A stretch of DNA of 64,000 nucleotides from Bergeyella cardium (GTDB lineage Bacteria; Bacteroidota; Bacteroidia; Flavobacteriales; Weeksellaceae), in contig NZ_QYCZ01000001.1 in the NCBI RefSeq assembly GCF_003614945.1, forward strand, positions 1,630,001 to 1,694,000, in the 5' to 3' direction. The position numbers were made by a program, and so were the translations under genes. A model generated the notes under the pieces. That model was given only the letters and a program-made list of their open reading frames with translations. It did not search any database and had not been told where the DNA came from. Shown piece after piece: positions 10,658 to 19,475 of this stretch (positions within the stretch are counted from its first letter, which is position 1; every line of letters begins with the position of its first letter).

Positions 10658-10722
10658 TCATATTATCTATGAATAAAAACAACTTTTCTAATTTCAGCCC
10701 CTCTCAAAAACGAGGGTAATGA

Positions 10723-12555
10723 TTACTGTATCTCATTTTGCTCATTGCGAAGCTGCTCACTAAGCTCCTCCAAAACGGGCTTTATGGTGCTCTCTGGCAG
10801 CTCACTGATTCGGATGTACATCAAGCCATCTATCGCATCATTAAAGCTCGGGTCTACATTGAAGGAGACGACCTTTGCGTTTTGCTTAATGTACTTCTTG
10901 ATGAGGACAGGGAGGCGGAGCTCGGGCTCGAGGTCATCGATAATCTTATCGAGCTTGTTGAGGTCGGCATTCATCTCATCAAGGAAGAGGCTCTTGTCTC
11001 TGTCTTTGAGCTTTACTTTGTACTCATTTTTTGGGTGAATGTATTGCGCCACCGCAGAGTCGTAGTAATTGGAGCGCATAAATTCTATCATCAATGATTT
11101 TGAGAAATCGGAGAACTTACTGCTGATGCTCACACCGCCCATCAGGAATTTATGGTCTGGATTCCTGAGGCAGACATGAACGATGCCCCTCCACAAAAGG
11201 AAGAGTGGCAGTGGCTTTTGCTGATATTCAAGGGTGATGAACGCCCGCCCCATTTCTATCACTTTTCGGAAGAAGGGCTGCAGCTCTTGGTCAAACTCAA
11301 AGAGAGATGCGGTATAGAAGCCATCGATACCGTGTTTTTTCATTATTTCCTTACCGAGCCCCATACGATACGCCCCTGCGATTTTCTTCTTGTCATTATC
11401 CCAAAGGAAAAGATGGTGGTAGTGCTTGTCGTAGTTATCAAGGTCAAGAGGAAGATTACTGCCCTCGCCTACCGCGCGGAAAGTGAGCTCGCGGAGGCGC
11501 CCGATTTCCCTCATCACGGAAGGGATGTCGTTATACTCAGCGAAGAAAACCTCGTAATTTCCATTGGCGAAGAATTGTTTATCCTTCTCTCTAAGGTTTT
11601 GAATTTCTTTGAGGATATCTTCCTCTGGGGTTTCGTCTATAATGTTCTGAACGATATTAACGGTCTTAGTCGTAGGAAAGTTGAGCTTCAGATTGGGGAG
11701 TTTGAGGTTCTCCATCTGAGATTTGCTCTTGTCGTAATAAGACTTTAAGAGGTAAATTTTATTCTGCAAGTGCTCGCTGAGTTCGTCTGTACTCTCCTGC
11801 TCATCAATCACCTTTGCGGAGATAGGCCTACCGATTCGTACGCGTATAGGGCAGTCCCTGTCTCTCATCATTTCTGAGGGGAGCATTAGCGTTTGGAGGT
11901 CTGGGTGAATTTTGGCTACGCTGTAGAAGAAATTGCTGTTCTTAGCATTGAAATACATCGGTACTACGGGTACTTTTGCAGATTTTATGAGCTTGAGGGC
12001 AGGTTTTTCCCACTCCTTGTCTCTCACCTCGTTGTACGAATTATTTTTATTTGAGACCTCACCTGCGGGGAACATACCTACACATCCCCCTGCTTCAAGG
12101 TGTTTGAGGGTTTCTCGCATTCCTGTGGCACTACTTCGGATGCTTTTTCGCTCGCCTCCAAACGGGTTTACGGGGATTACAAACTCCTTCATCGGTTCTA
12201 TTTTCTCGAGGAGGAAGTTGCCCATTATCTTAAAATCTGGGCGAATATCGGAGATGATTTTGCACATCAGAATGCCATCTATCGCTCCGAGGGGATGGTT
12301 TGAAACAATGATAAATGCACCTGTCTTTGGGATTTTGGCAAGGTCTTCTTCAAAGACGATATACTTCAGCCCCCTCTCACGGATAAAAGCATCGAAAAAC
12401 GCTTTGCCTTTGTACATTTTTATCCTGTCATACAAGGCATTTACTTTGGTAAGCTGTGTGGTGCTCATCAAAATTTTAGCAATAGGATTTTTGAGAATAC
12501 CGAACTTGGTAAGCCCCGTAGCTTTTATCAGTTCTTGGGTTGAAATCAGGCTCAT
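10723..12555 (-). CDS. Two-domain acyltransferase (PlsC-like plus OlsB/GNAT-like), probable aminolipid synthase
   Basis: The protein has 610 residues. The N-terminal half has the lysophospholipid acyltransferase signature NHPLGAIDG (about residue 85), FPAGEVSN and the block VPVVPMYFNAKNS. The C-terminal half, from about 330, is a hemolysin/OlsB-type GNAT acyltransferase (LRELTFRAVGEG, KKIAGAYRMGLG, EMGRAFITLEYQ). This architecture matches OlsF, the bifunctional ornithine-lipid synthase known in Flavobacterium and Serratia. Glycine or other amino-acid lipids are equally possible products in Bacteroidetes. It acts at the inner membrane with acyl-ACP donors. It follows the aspartokinase gene by 22 bases on the same strand. 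Confidence 0.8.
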   Translation of the reverse strand: MSLISTQELIKATGLTKFGILKNPIAKILMSTTQLTKVNALYDRIKMYKGKAFFDAFIRERGLKYIVFEEDLAKIPKTGAFIIVSNHPLGAIDGILMCKIISDIRPDFKIMGNFLLEKIEPMKEFVIPVNPFGGERKSIRSSATGMRETLKHLEAGGCVGMFPAGEVSNKNNSYNEVRDKEWEKPALKLIKSAKVPVVPMYFNAKNSNFFYSVAKIHPDLQTLMLPSEMMRDRDCPIRVRIGRPISAKVIDEQESTDELSEHLQNKIYLLKSYYDKSKSQMENLKLPNLKLNFPTTKTVNIVQNIIDETPEEDILKEIQNLREKDKQFFANGNYEVFFAEYNDIPSVMREIGRLRELTFRAVGEGSNLPLDLDNYDKHYHHLFLWDNDKKKIAGAYRMGLGKEIMKKHGIDGFYTASLFEFDQELQPFFRKVIEMGRAFITLEYQQKPLPLFLLWRGIVHVCLRNPDHKFLMGGVSISSKFSDFSKSLMIEFMRSNYYDSAVAQYIHPKNEYKVKLKDRDKSLFLDEMNADLNKLDKIIDDLEPELRLPVLIKKYIKQNAKVVSFNVDPSFNDAIDGLMYIRISELPESTIKPVLEELSEQLRNEQNEIQ

Positions 12556-12577
12556 TACTTCTTCTTTATCGAGTGTT

Positions 12578-13816
12578 TTATTGAATTACCATTTGAATCG
12601 TTCGCTTGGAAATTTGCTCCAAAAGTACGGTTTTATTTTCGTAAAACTTGAGTGTATTATTGGTGTCTGCATTCCTTACCGTGAAGAGGGAAACCTTTGG
12701 GATAATTTCGGTTTTAAACTCCTTGCCCAAATCTCGATTAAATTCATCGATGTGGGCATACTTATCTTCAAGGCAAAGTGCGAGGGAAATGGCGGAGTTC
12801 TGCATCAGCGAGATTTTGATTTTATACTTTGCCAAGAGGGAGAAGATAAAGCTGAGATGCTCTTCGGCAATGAATGAAAAATTCTTTGTGGAAATCCTCA
12901 CCAGTATCTGATTTTCCTTTAATATATAGGACTCTCGGTATTCGTTATCACTCCCAGAGCCTACTTTTGTCCCCGCTTTTTCTGGTTCTAAAAACGACTT
13001 TACGAAGAACGGAATATTTTTCTGCTTTAAGGGTTGGAGGGTTTTCGGGTGGATGACACTGGCTCCGTAATATGCCATTTCTATCGCTTCCTCATAGGAA
13101 ATATTGGAGAGCAAGGTCGCTTCCTTGAACTTGCGAGGGTCTCCCGTCATCACTCCAGGTACATCTTTCCAGATGGTTAGAGTTTCTGCATTGAGACAAA
13201 AGGCGAATATCGCTGCGGAATAATCTGAACCCTCGCGCCCTAAGGTTACTGAGAAATTATGTGCATCAGAACCGATGAAGCCTTGCGTTACATAGGATTG
13301 CGATAAACCGAGCGTGGAGATAAGGGCTTCGGTAGCTTCCCAATCTACCTGCCCTTCGCGGTAGGTATTATCGGTTTTTATATAGTCCCTCGCATCGAGC
13401 CACTGATTAGCAAAACCTTTCTGATTGAGGTATTCGCTTAGGATTTTGGAGGAAATCAGCTCACCACAGCTCACCACTTGGTCATAAACAAAATTATAGT
13501 TCGGGGATTTATTTCTCCTCAGAAAAGCGTCTATATCATCAAAGAAAAGAGCGATTTCTGCAAATACTTTATGATGCTCTGGAAACAGTCCGCTGGCAAT
13601 CTTTATATGAAAATCTTTTATTTCTTCTACCCCTATCTTGTAATCCACATTCTGGAAATAATCTTCTACTACGCGTTCCAGTGCATTGGTCGTTTTCCCC
13701 ATCGCCGATACTACGAGGAGGCATTTATCAAATGTCTGGCTTTCTAAGACTTTTGCTACATTGCTCACACTATCTGCATCTTTTACAGAAGCTCCTCCGA
13801 ACTTAAATACTTTCAT
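12578..13816 (-). CDS. lysC: Aspartate kinase (monofunctional)
   Basis: I chose ATG at 13816 (412 residues), since the conserved N-terminus MKVFKFGGASVKDADS starts there. Upstream in-frame codons add a poorly conserved tail. Kinase motifs: KFGGASV, VVSCGELISSKIL, VTLGREGSDYSAA and VPGVMTGDP. The C-terminal about 130 residues are ACT-type regulatory repeats. It phosphorylates aspartate, the first step to lysine/diaminopimelate, threonine and methionine. No homoserine dehydrogenase domain is fused. CAAAAATA at 13871-13878 is a minus-strand -7 element (TATTTTTG). Confidence 0.92.
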   Translation of the reverse strand: MKVFKFGGASVKDADSVSNVAKVLESQTFDKCLLVVSAMGKTTNALERVVEDYFQNVDYKIGVEEIKDFHIKIASGLFPEHHKVFAEIALFFDDIDAFLRRNKSPNYNFVYDQVVSCGELISSKILSEYLNQKGFANQWLDARDYIKTDNTYREGQVDWEATEALISTLGLSQSYVTQGFIGSDAHNFSVTLGREGSDYSAAIFAFCLNAETLTIWKDVPGVMTGDPRKFKEATLLSNISYEEAIEMAYYGASVIHPKTLQPLKQKNIPFFVKSFLEPEKAGTKVGSGSDNEYRESYILKENQILVRISTKNFSFIAEEHLSFIFSLLAKYKIKISLMQNSAISLALCLEDKYAHIDEFNRDLGKEFKTEIIPKVSLFTVRNADTNNTLKFYENKTVLLEQISKRTIQMVIQ

Positions 13817-13975
13817 CGCTTTTTGTTTTGTTTCAGCCTTAGCTGTAATGTTTTCCTTAAAAAAGGATATCAAAAATAAAAAATTCAGATAAAATAAACA
13901 GAGCAGAAAGACTCTTTTATGAAAAATTTTATCATAAAATGCTACCCTTATTCCTAAAAATCATTGCTTATCAAC

Positions 13976-14007
13976 TTGAATAGTTTGAGTTTAATTGCTT
14001 ACATTTG
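13976..14007 (+). promoter_or_regulatory. Promoter of the toxin-antitoxin operon
   Basis: TTG at 13976-13978 and TACATTTG at 14000-14007 are separated by 21 bases and match the Bacteroidetes -33/-7 pattern. The leader to the antitoxin ATG would be about 110 bases and purine-rich. Confidence 0.55.
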
Positions 14008-14126
14008 TTGCCACTGAGCCTACCTCTTATTTGAGGCATCAAAGAGATAAAAAAGGAGGAAGCTCTTTACTTATAATAAAAGGAGAAAGAGAGAAAAGAA
14101 AATTAAAACCACAAAAACAAAAGATT

Positions 14127-14288
14127 ATGGAAAAGAAAAAAACAAAAAAAGAAGACAACAAAAAAGTGAGATGGGTTATAGACCCTGAAACAGGGAAAAA
14201 GATATCTAAAACAGGATATGCTATGAGGCTGTCTTGGAAGCAAGGAGGAATGATTAAAATTTTAGATATGAAAGCGGTGTTGAAATAA
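14127..14288 (+). CDS. Small basic antitoxin candidate paired with PIN toxin
   Basis: ATG at 14127 gives 53 residues: a lysine-rich head (MEKKKTKKEDNKK) then VRWVIDPETGKKISKTGYAM and RLSWKQGGMIKILDMKAVLK. I do not recognise a named antitoxin domain; the gene is called by its position, its size and the 5-base gap to the PIN-domain gene. An open frame extends upstream to 13995, but the leader there is AT/purine-rich and non-protein-like, and the duplicated copy of this leader also ends at an ATGGAAAAGAAA start. Confidence 0.65.
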   Translation: MEKKKTKKEDNKKVRWVIDPETGKKISKTGYAMRLSWKQGGMIKILDMKAVLK

Positions 14289-14293
14289 AGGAT

Positions 14294-14707
14294 ATGCGAT
14301 ATTTATTGGATACAAATACGCTTATTTTTGCCATCTCTGATAGAGAACAATTATCTAATGATATTTTAAATTTATTAGATGACTATTCTAATATTTTATA
14401 TACAAGTTCTATTTGTATTGTGGAGTTATTACAACTATATCGTATAGAAAAAATATCTACTCAGTATAAAACTGCTGGAGAAATGATACAGGCTATTGAA
14501 GATGATTTTTATATAGAGATTCTCCCTTTTACAAAGCAACATACAAAGCTTCTCTCAAAATTAGAAATAGCTGATGGACACAATGACCCTTTTGACCACG
14601 CGATTATCTCCCAAGCAATTGCCGAGAAATTAAATGTAATAAGCTCCGATAGAAAATTCGAAAAATATACTCCTCAGAAACTCCTATTCACTTATAATAA
14701 AAGATAA
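14294..14707 (+). CDS. vapC: PIN-domain ribonuclease toxin (VapC family)
   Basis: The protein has 137 residues. It has the PIN acidic set: Asp 6 in YLLDTN, Glu 44 in CIVELLQL, Asp 98 and Asp 101 in GHNDPFDHAIISQA, and Asp 119 in ISSDRKF. VapC toxins are Mg-dependent endoribonucleases that cut tRNA or rRNA until bound by their antitoxin. It starts 5 bases after the small upstream gene, as a toxin-antitoxin pair. The target RNA cannot be read from the sequence. Confidence 0.85.
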   Translation: MRYLLDTNTLIFAISDREQLSNDILNLLDDYSNILYTSSICIVELLQLYRIEKISTQYKTAGEMIQAIEDDFYIEILPFTKQHTKLLSKLEIADGHNDPFDHAIISQAIAEKLNVISSDRKFEKYTPQKLLFTYNKR

Positions 14708-14805
14708 GAGGATAAACGAGAAAGAAAATTAAATACACAAAATCAAAAGCTATGGAAAAGAAATACCTAAATACAAAATTTGAATTATATGAATAACGAG
14801 AATCA
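14708..14805 (+). repeat. Duplicated leader of the antitoxin gene with an aborted start
   Basis: The segment 14715-14764 (GAGAAAGAAAATTAAAT, then CAAAATCAAAAGCTATGG) repeats the segment before the antitoxin start (GAGAAAAGAAAATTAAAA, CAAAAGATTATGG at about 14090-14129). Both lead into ATGGAAAAGAAA, but here the frame ends after 14 codons. It looks like the scar of a tandem duplication or of a lost second antitoxin gene. Confidence 0.55.
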
Positions 14806-14841
14806 CCTCTACCGACCCCTAATCTCTAATATCTAAAAAAG

Positions 14842-15567
14842 ATGAATAATTTAAAAGAATTACTCGAGTTCAGAAGAGCAGTGCGCTACTATTCCAATCA
14901 ACCAATCGACCCAGAAGTGGTAAAGGAATGCTTGGAAACCGCAAGGCTCGCACCAACTGCCTATAATATGCAACTTTTCGAGATGTATCACATCACTGAT
15001 AAAGAAATGCTCAAAAAATTTGTGCCTGCGTGCCTTGATCAGGATAGTGTAGCTACCGCACAGCAACTCGTAGTATTCGTAACTCGACAAGATCTCCACC
15101 GAAAACGCGCCAAGGCGATGCTCGCACACGAAATTGAAAATGTAAAACGTAACAGTCCGCCCGAAAAAGTAGAAAAACGCATCAAAAAATGGGAAGCCGA
15201 TTATAATAAACTAATGCCACTCCTCTATGCAAGAGCTTGGGGCTTGCTCGGAGCCTTCCGTAAAACCCTATCCCTTGCCGTGGGGCTCTTCCGACCAATG
15301 TATCGCCAAACATCCGAAAACGATATGCGTATAGATGTCCACCGTAGCTGTGCTTTAGCAGCTCAAACCTTTATGCTGGCAATGGCAGAAAAAGGATACG
15401 ACACTTGTCCAATGGTAGGCATTGATAGCCTCCGTATCAAAAAACTCCTGCACCTGCCTTATGGTGCTGAAATCAATATGGTGCTAAGCTGTGGCATCCG
15501 AGAAGAACGAGGTATCTGGGGAGATAGATACCGTCTGCCAATGGAAGAACTCTATAAACGCATCTAA
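14842..15567 (+). CDS. Nitroreductase-family flavoprotein
   Basis: The 241-residue protein has the nitroreductase N-terminus (LLEFRRAVRYYSNQPID, ARLAPTAYNMQLFEM), giving FMN-binding Arg/Ser/Asn contacts, and the late block GYDTCPMVGIDSLRIKKLL. A middle insert around 85-145 (basic, then LLYARAWGLLGAFRKTLSLA) is longer than in short NfsB-type enzymes. It is presumably an NAD(P)H-dependent, cytosolic reductase; the substrate is unknown. The gene stands alone between the toxin-antitoxin scar and fbp. Confidence 0.8.
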   Translation: MNNLKELLEFRRAVRYYSNQPIDPEVVKECLETARLAPTAYNMQLFEMYHITDKEMLKKFVPACLDQDSVATAQQLVVFVTRQDLHRKRAKAMLAHEIENVKRNSPPEKVEKRIKKWEADYNKLMPLLYARAWGLLGAFRKTLSLAVGLFRPMYRQTSENDMRIDVHRSCALAAQTFMLAMAEKGYDTCPMVGIDSLRIKKLLHLPYGAEINMVLSCGIREERGIWGDRYRLPMEELYKRI

Positions 15568-15623
15568 AAAATCATTAAAAATTATAATTATTTAACTCAT
15601 ATTAAACCAATAAATTTTTACTT

Positions 15624-16640
15624 ATGTCAGAACAAGGATTACAGACTTTAGGAGAGTTTATCATTGAAAAACAAGATGACTTCCAGTATTCTACTGGGGA
15701 GCTTTCAAGGCTCCTGAGTGCGATTAGACTTGCCTCTAAAATCGTGAATAGAGAGGTAAATAAAGCCGGGATAGCAGATATTATCGGGCGCGCCGGTAAT
15801 ACCAATGTACAAGGTGAGGAACAGCAAAAACTCGATGTGCTTGCCAATGAAATCTTCATCGCAGCACTCTCCCAAAGAGAGGTTGTTTGTGGAATTGCCT
15901 CCGAAGAAAACGACGATATTATAGAGATAAAAGCGGGCGAAAACGGACATCTCTCCAAATATGTAGTCCTGATTGACCCACTCGACGGCTCTTCAAACAT
16001 AGATGTAAATGTATCCGTAGGGACTATCTTCTCTATTTACAGACGGGTAACCGAACCCGGCTCTCCCGTAGAGATGAAGGACTTCCTGCAAAAGGGTACA
16101 GAACAGGTAGCGGCGGGTTATATCGTCTATGGTTCTTCTACAATGATTGTCTATACCACAGGCAATGGCGTTAATGGCTTTACACTAGACCCAAGCCTCG
16201 GTACCTACTACCTCTCCCACCCCAATATGCAATTCCCCAAAAAAGGAAAAATCTATTCTATTAACGAGGGCAACTATATCAAATTCCCACAAGGAGTAAA
16301 AGACTATATCAAATACTGCCAGATGGAAGAGGAGGACAGACCTTATACCTCACGATACATTGGCTCATTGGTTTCAGATTTTCATAGAAATATGATTAAA
16401 GGTGGTATTTATATCTACCCTTCTACCTCACAATCTCCAAAAGGGAAACTTCGCCTCCTCTATGAATGCAATCCAATGGCTTTCATCGCTGAGCAAGCTG
16501 GTGGAAAAGCGTCAGACGGAAAAACGAGAATCCTCGAACTAGAACCTACCGAGCTTCACCAACGAGTACCTTTCTTCTGCGGAAGCATAGATATGGTAAG
16601 AAAAGCCGAAGAATTTATGGAAAATGCTGAGAAGCATTAA
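15624..16640 (+). CDS. fbp: Fructose-1,6-bisphosphatase class I
   Basis: The 338-residue protein has the class I metal/phosphate motifs: [23 protein letters not shown] and the signature [20 protein letters not shown]. The substrate-binding region follows ([41 protein letters not shown]). It is the cytosolic gluconeogenic enzyme hydrolysing fructose 1,6-bisphosphate. A terminator follows, so it seems monocistronic. Confidence 0.96.
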   Translation: MSEQGLQTLGEFIIEKQDDFQYSTGELSRLLSAIRLASKIVNREVNKAGIADIIGRAGNTNVQGEEQQKLDVLANEIFIAALSQREVVCGIASEENDDIIEIKAGENGHLSKYVVLIDPLDGSSNIDVNVSVGTIFSIYRRVTEPGSPVEMKDFLQKGTEQVAAGYIVYGSSTMIVYTTGNGVNGFTLDPSLGTYYLSHPNMQFPKKGKIYSINEGNYIKFPQGVKDYIKYCQMEEEDRPYTSRYIGSLVSDFHRNMIKGGIYIYPSTSQSPKGKLRLLYECNPMAFIAEQAGGKASDGKTRILELEPTELHQRVPFFCGSIDMVRKAEEFMENAEKH

Positions 16641-16671
16641 AAAACCAATATTATTTTAATCAACCCTGGGT

Positions 16672-16711
16672 ATTGCAAGACTTCAAAATGAATGCTCTTG
16701 CAATGCTTTTT
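16672..16711 (+). terminator. Terminator after fbp
   Basis: ATTGCAAGA (16672-16680) pairs with TCTTGCAAT (16696-16704), followed by GCTTTTTT. Confidence 0.75.
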
Positions 16712-16729
16712 TAACTAAAATTTCAAACG

Positions 16730-17734
16730 ATGAAAGCCCGTTTCTCTAAATATATCCTCAATTTCAAACGCCCAGCAGGCACCTCAAGAGGTATCCTCAC
16801 ACAGAAAGAAACCTATATCTTAGAAATATCCGATGGCGATAAAAAAGGCATAGGCGAATGTGCCCTGTTCCGAGGGTTAAGCTATGATGATACTCCTGAC
16901 TATGAGGAAAAACTGAATTGGCTCTGCCAGAACATCAACCAAGATAGAGAAAGCCTGAAACACGAGCTCCTCCACTACCCTTCTCTCTGGTTTGGCTATG
17001 AACAAGCGATGAATAACCTATCGCTCGGTGCCGACCGCTATTTTGAAAATGACTTTACCAAAGGGATTGATTCCATAAAGATTAATGGGCTTATCTGGAT
17101 GGGCAGTGTAGATTTTATGAAAGAGCAGATACAGGAAAAGCTCAGCCAGAACTTTGACTGCATAAAACTCAAAATAGGCGTTGATTGGGAGCAGGAAAAA
17201 GCTGTACTCTCTGAGCTAAGAAAAGCCTATCCTAAAGAAGTTCTGGAGCTCCGTGTAGATGCCAATGGTGCCTTCACCCTGCAGCAAGCTACCGAAGTTC
17301 TAAATGCCCTACACAGCTTAGGAATACACTCCATAGAACAGCCCATAAAAGCAGGAAACTGGGAACAAATGCGCCAGCTATGCCAGCAAACTCCCACTTC
17401 CATTGCCCTCGATGAAGAGCTTATCGGGATAATAGACCTCGACAAAAAAATTCAGCTTCTCAATACTATATCCCCTCAATACATCATTCTAAAACCCTCA
17501 CTCGTAGGTGGATTTTCAGGAACGGACGAATGGATCTCCCTCGCAGAAGAAAGGAATATCGGCTGGTGGATTACCTCCGCCCTTGAAAGCAATATCGGAC
17601 TCAATGCCATAGCTCAATACACCTACTCCAAGTACCCAAAAATCCCACAAGGGCTTGGCACGGGCTCACTCTTCACCAATAACTTCCCAACACCATTGAT
17701 TTTAAAAGGGGATAAACTTAGGTTTAAACGCTAA
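16730..17734 (+). CDS. menC: o-Succinylbenzoate synthase (enolase superfamily)
   Basis: The protein has 334 residues. It shows the enolase-superfamily barrel: lid FKRPAGTSRGILTQKETYIL, catalytic Lys pair in CIKLKIG, metal ligands in LRVDANGAF, SIEQPIKAGNW and ALDEELIG, and the second Lys region QYIILKPSLVGG. The WWITSALESNIGLNAIAQY block is typical of MenC. It dehydrates SHCHC to o-succinylbenzoate in menaquinone synthesis. A menE-like ligase lies at 45.8-46.8 kb, so the pathway is present but dispersed. An epimerase role is the alternative within this superfamily. Confidence 0.85.
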   Translation: MKARFSKYILNFKRPAGTSRGILTQKETYILEISDGDKKGIGECALFRGLSYDDTPDYEEKLNWLCQNINQDRESLKHELLHYPSLWFGYEQAMNNLSLGADRYFENDFTKGIDSIKINGLIWMGSVDFMKEQIQEKLSQNFDCIKLKIGVDWEQEKAVLSELRKAYPKEVLELRVDANGAFTLQQATEVLNALHSLGIHSIEQPIKAGNWEQMRQLCQQTPTSIALDEELIGIIDLDKKIQLLNTISPQYIILKPSLVGGFSGTDEWISLAEERNIGWWITSALESNIGLNAIAQYTYSKYPKIPQGLGTGSLFTNNFPTPLILKGDKLRFKR

Positions 17735-17779
17735 GCTTTGTGCTGTTGGCTAATTGGCTACTAGCTTTTGGCTAAGCCT

Positions 17780-17830
17780 CACCGGCTACGGTGTGTCTGT
17801 CATGCTGTGGCTGCCCCACTGGCTACGGTG
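17780..17830 (-). repeat. Mini-hairpin repeat locus A (two units)
   Basis: CACCGGCTACGGTG (17780-17793) and CACTGGCTACGGTG (17817-17830) each fold as a 5-bp stem around GCTA, which is the complement of the TAGC loop seen at loci near 26.7, 30.5 and 32.0 kb. It lies behind menC in a 430-base convergent spacer. GGCTAATTGGCTACTAGC just before it is degenerate sequence of the same flavour. Confidence 0.6.
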
Positions 17831-17948
17831 CAGTAGGCAGTGGATGGTAAAAAAAGAGGATGATATCCTCAAAAACAAGCCTCAAAAAGTATAAAATTTC
17901 ACCTTTGTAAGTTATTGATTTCCAAAACTCACAGAGGAGGTAAAAAAA

Positions 17949-18018
17949 CTGACTGAGTTTTTCAAAAAACTGACTGCCTTTTTTCAAAAACTGACTGAGT
18001 TTTTTCAGAAACTGACTG
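17949..18018 (+). repeat. Exact 21-bp tandem repeat that reads as heptads
   Basis: CTGACTG starts at 17949, 17970, 17991 and 18012. The 21-base unit is CTGACTGAGTTTTTT plus CAGAAA or CAAAAA. In the frame from 17919 to 18030 the repeat encodes KLTEFFKKLTAFFQKLTEFF, a heptad pattern, but no start codon is visible. It is either a remnant of a coiled-coil gene or a non-coding tandem repeat. Confidence 0.6.
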
Positions 18019-18115
18019 TTGGCTTTTAGTAATGAGTATAAACTTCAAATTCTCGGCTTAGTACTAAAAAATTATGAATACTCTATCTTGAGAAGAATAA
18101 AATTTTATCAAACAG

Positions 18116-18150
18116 AAAAAGAGCTACCGACTTTGTCAGCAGCTCTTTTT
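18116..18150. terminator. Bidirectional terminator before the 18.2-kb surface-protein gene
   Basis: AAAAAGAGCT (18116-18125) pairs with AGCTCTTTTT (18141-18150). It serves the minus-strand gene ending at 18167, and possibly readthrough from menC. Confidence 0.8.
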
Positions 18151-18166
18151 ATATACAAAGCAAAAT

Positions 18167-19123
18167 TTATTTAGTAATCCATTCTTCCCCATCCGAGATA
18201 ATACATTTGCTTTCTCCTGCTTCTATTGTGCTTTTACCAAGTGCACCCGTAGAGATAGTAGCGTTTTTAGAGAAGAAACAAAGCTCTCTACCTTTATCAT
18301 CTTTAGCCGAAGGCAGCTTACCAAGCGTAGCCGAAGCAGAGCCTGTATACTTAATCATATAATCCCCTTCTTCTATTATAATACGGCTATCACTTGTAGT
18401 TCGTACACTTTTGTATACTGCGCTATTTTCAGCTTGTTTATTCGAAGCTTGCCCCTTTACATTACTTACTTTTAAAACACCATCACTATCTACAACTACA
18501 AAGCGAACTCCCCTGTTTTTTTTTGCTAAGCCTGTAATCTTAACATCACCATCTACTGTTAATTTATGGCTTGGGACTGTCTTACCATATCTATTGCCTA
18601 TACCTACATTTCCATTATCAGCAATAATCATCTGACTTCCCTGATTTGTTCCTCCTCCTTGATAAGCCCAAAAGTGTAAGCCTGGTAAATATTTTTGATA
18701 TTCATCGGTTACTCCTGGCTTAGTATTGGTCATATTATAAAGTGCCCAAGTCTTAATAGCTGTACCATTCTTAATCGTATTGGTAAGGTATAAAGCTCCC
18801 CCTTCATTAGTTTTGTCTTCGGACATAAAGTAACCTTTTTTTAGAAGCATATGACCATCTTCTACTGTTATTGATTCTCTTGGAGTATCTGTTCCAATTC
18901 CAACTTTTCCATCCGAATTTACAGTTAGAAGTTTGTTGGAATCTTTATTATTTACCTCCAATACTTTACTCGTATTACCTTTTGCTTTTACATTAAGTGT
19001 AGCGGATGGTGTTTCAGTATTTATCCCTACTCTACCTTCATACTGCTGTTGCGCTGCTAATGTTACTCCAAAGCCAATAAAGGCTAATACTCCTGATTTC
19101 TGAAAAAAATTTCTTACTATCAT
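18167..19123 (-). CDS. Exported protein with GINTETP-type N-terminal repeats
   Basis: The 318-residue protein has a signal peptide (ending GVTLAAQ). The mature N-terminus has GRVGINTETPSATLNVKAKG, then GKVGIGTDTPRESITVEDG and GNVGIGNRYGKTVPSHKLTV. These are repeats typical of Bacteroidetes surface or fibre-like proteins that resemble phage tail-fibre shafts. The last 100 residues are a small beta domain (SDSRIIIEEGDYMIKYTGSA). No T9SS sorting domain is visible. A similar N-terminus (RVGINTETPNATLEVKG) occurs in the gene at 47.4 kb. Function unknown; probably cell-surface. Confidence 0.75.
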   Translation of the reverse strand: MIVRNFFQKSGVLAFIGFGVTLAAQQQYEGRVGINTETPSATLNVKAKGNTSKVLEVNNKDSNKLLTVNSDGKVGIGTDTPRESITVEDGHMLLKKGYFMSEDKTNEGGALYLTNTIKNGTAIKTWALYNMTNTKPGVTDEYQKYLPGLHFWAYQGGGTNQGSQMIIADNGNVGIGNRYGKTVPSHKLTVDGDVKITGLAKKNRGVRFVVVDSDGVLKVSNVKGQASNKQAENSAVYKSVRTTSDSRIIIEEGDYMIKYTGSASATLGKLPSAKDDKGRELCFFSKNATISTGALGKSTIEAGESKCIISDGEEWITK

Positions 19124-19475
19124 AATAAAATATTCGTCCCCCGACCTCTAAAAAGGGACTTGTTGTTATTAGTTTTTATTAGTATTCATCTCAAAATAGA
19201 GGTCAGCTTTTGAGACTTTCTTCTTTTATTTCTCCATAATATTAATGCCAAATACAAATAATGAAAAACGACTAATTGTATTTATGGTATTCCTTCTTTT
19301 TTACAGTTTTAAGGAAGCAAAAGTAAAGAATATTTTATGCTCAACAAAACACTGGCTAACCTGTTAAAGGTACAATATTGAATTTTAGTAAAGCTATAAA
19401 TAAGAGTGAAAGACATCTACCTGATAAAGAATAATACCCCCTAATTTACTATATTTGTACTCTTATTTTTAGAAT
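19124..19475. other. Intergenic spacer with the glnS promoter
   Basis: This 352-base AT-rich divergent spacer shows no gene or strong hairpin. TATATTTG at 19450-19457 is a good -7 element for glnS, 19 bases before its ATG. No convincing -33 or operator was seen. Confidence 0.5.

Noticed and set aside
13995..14126. Extended antitoxin from an upstream ATG at 13995
   Set aside because: The extra 44 codons are purine-run leader, contain the promoter-proximal RNA start and match the non-coding duplicated leader at 14.7 kb.
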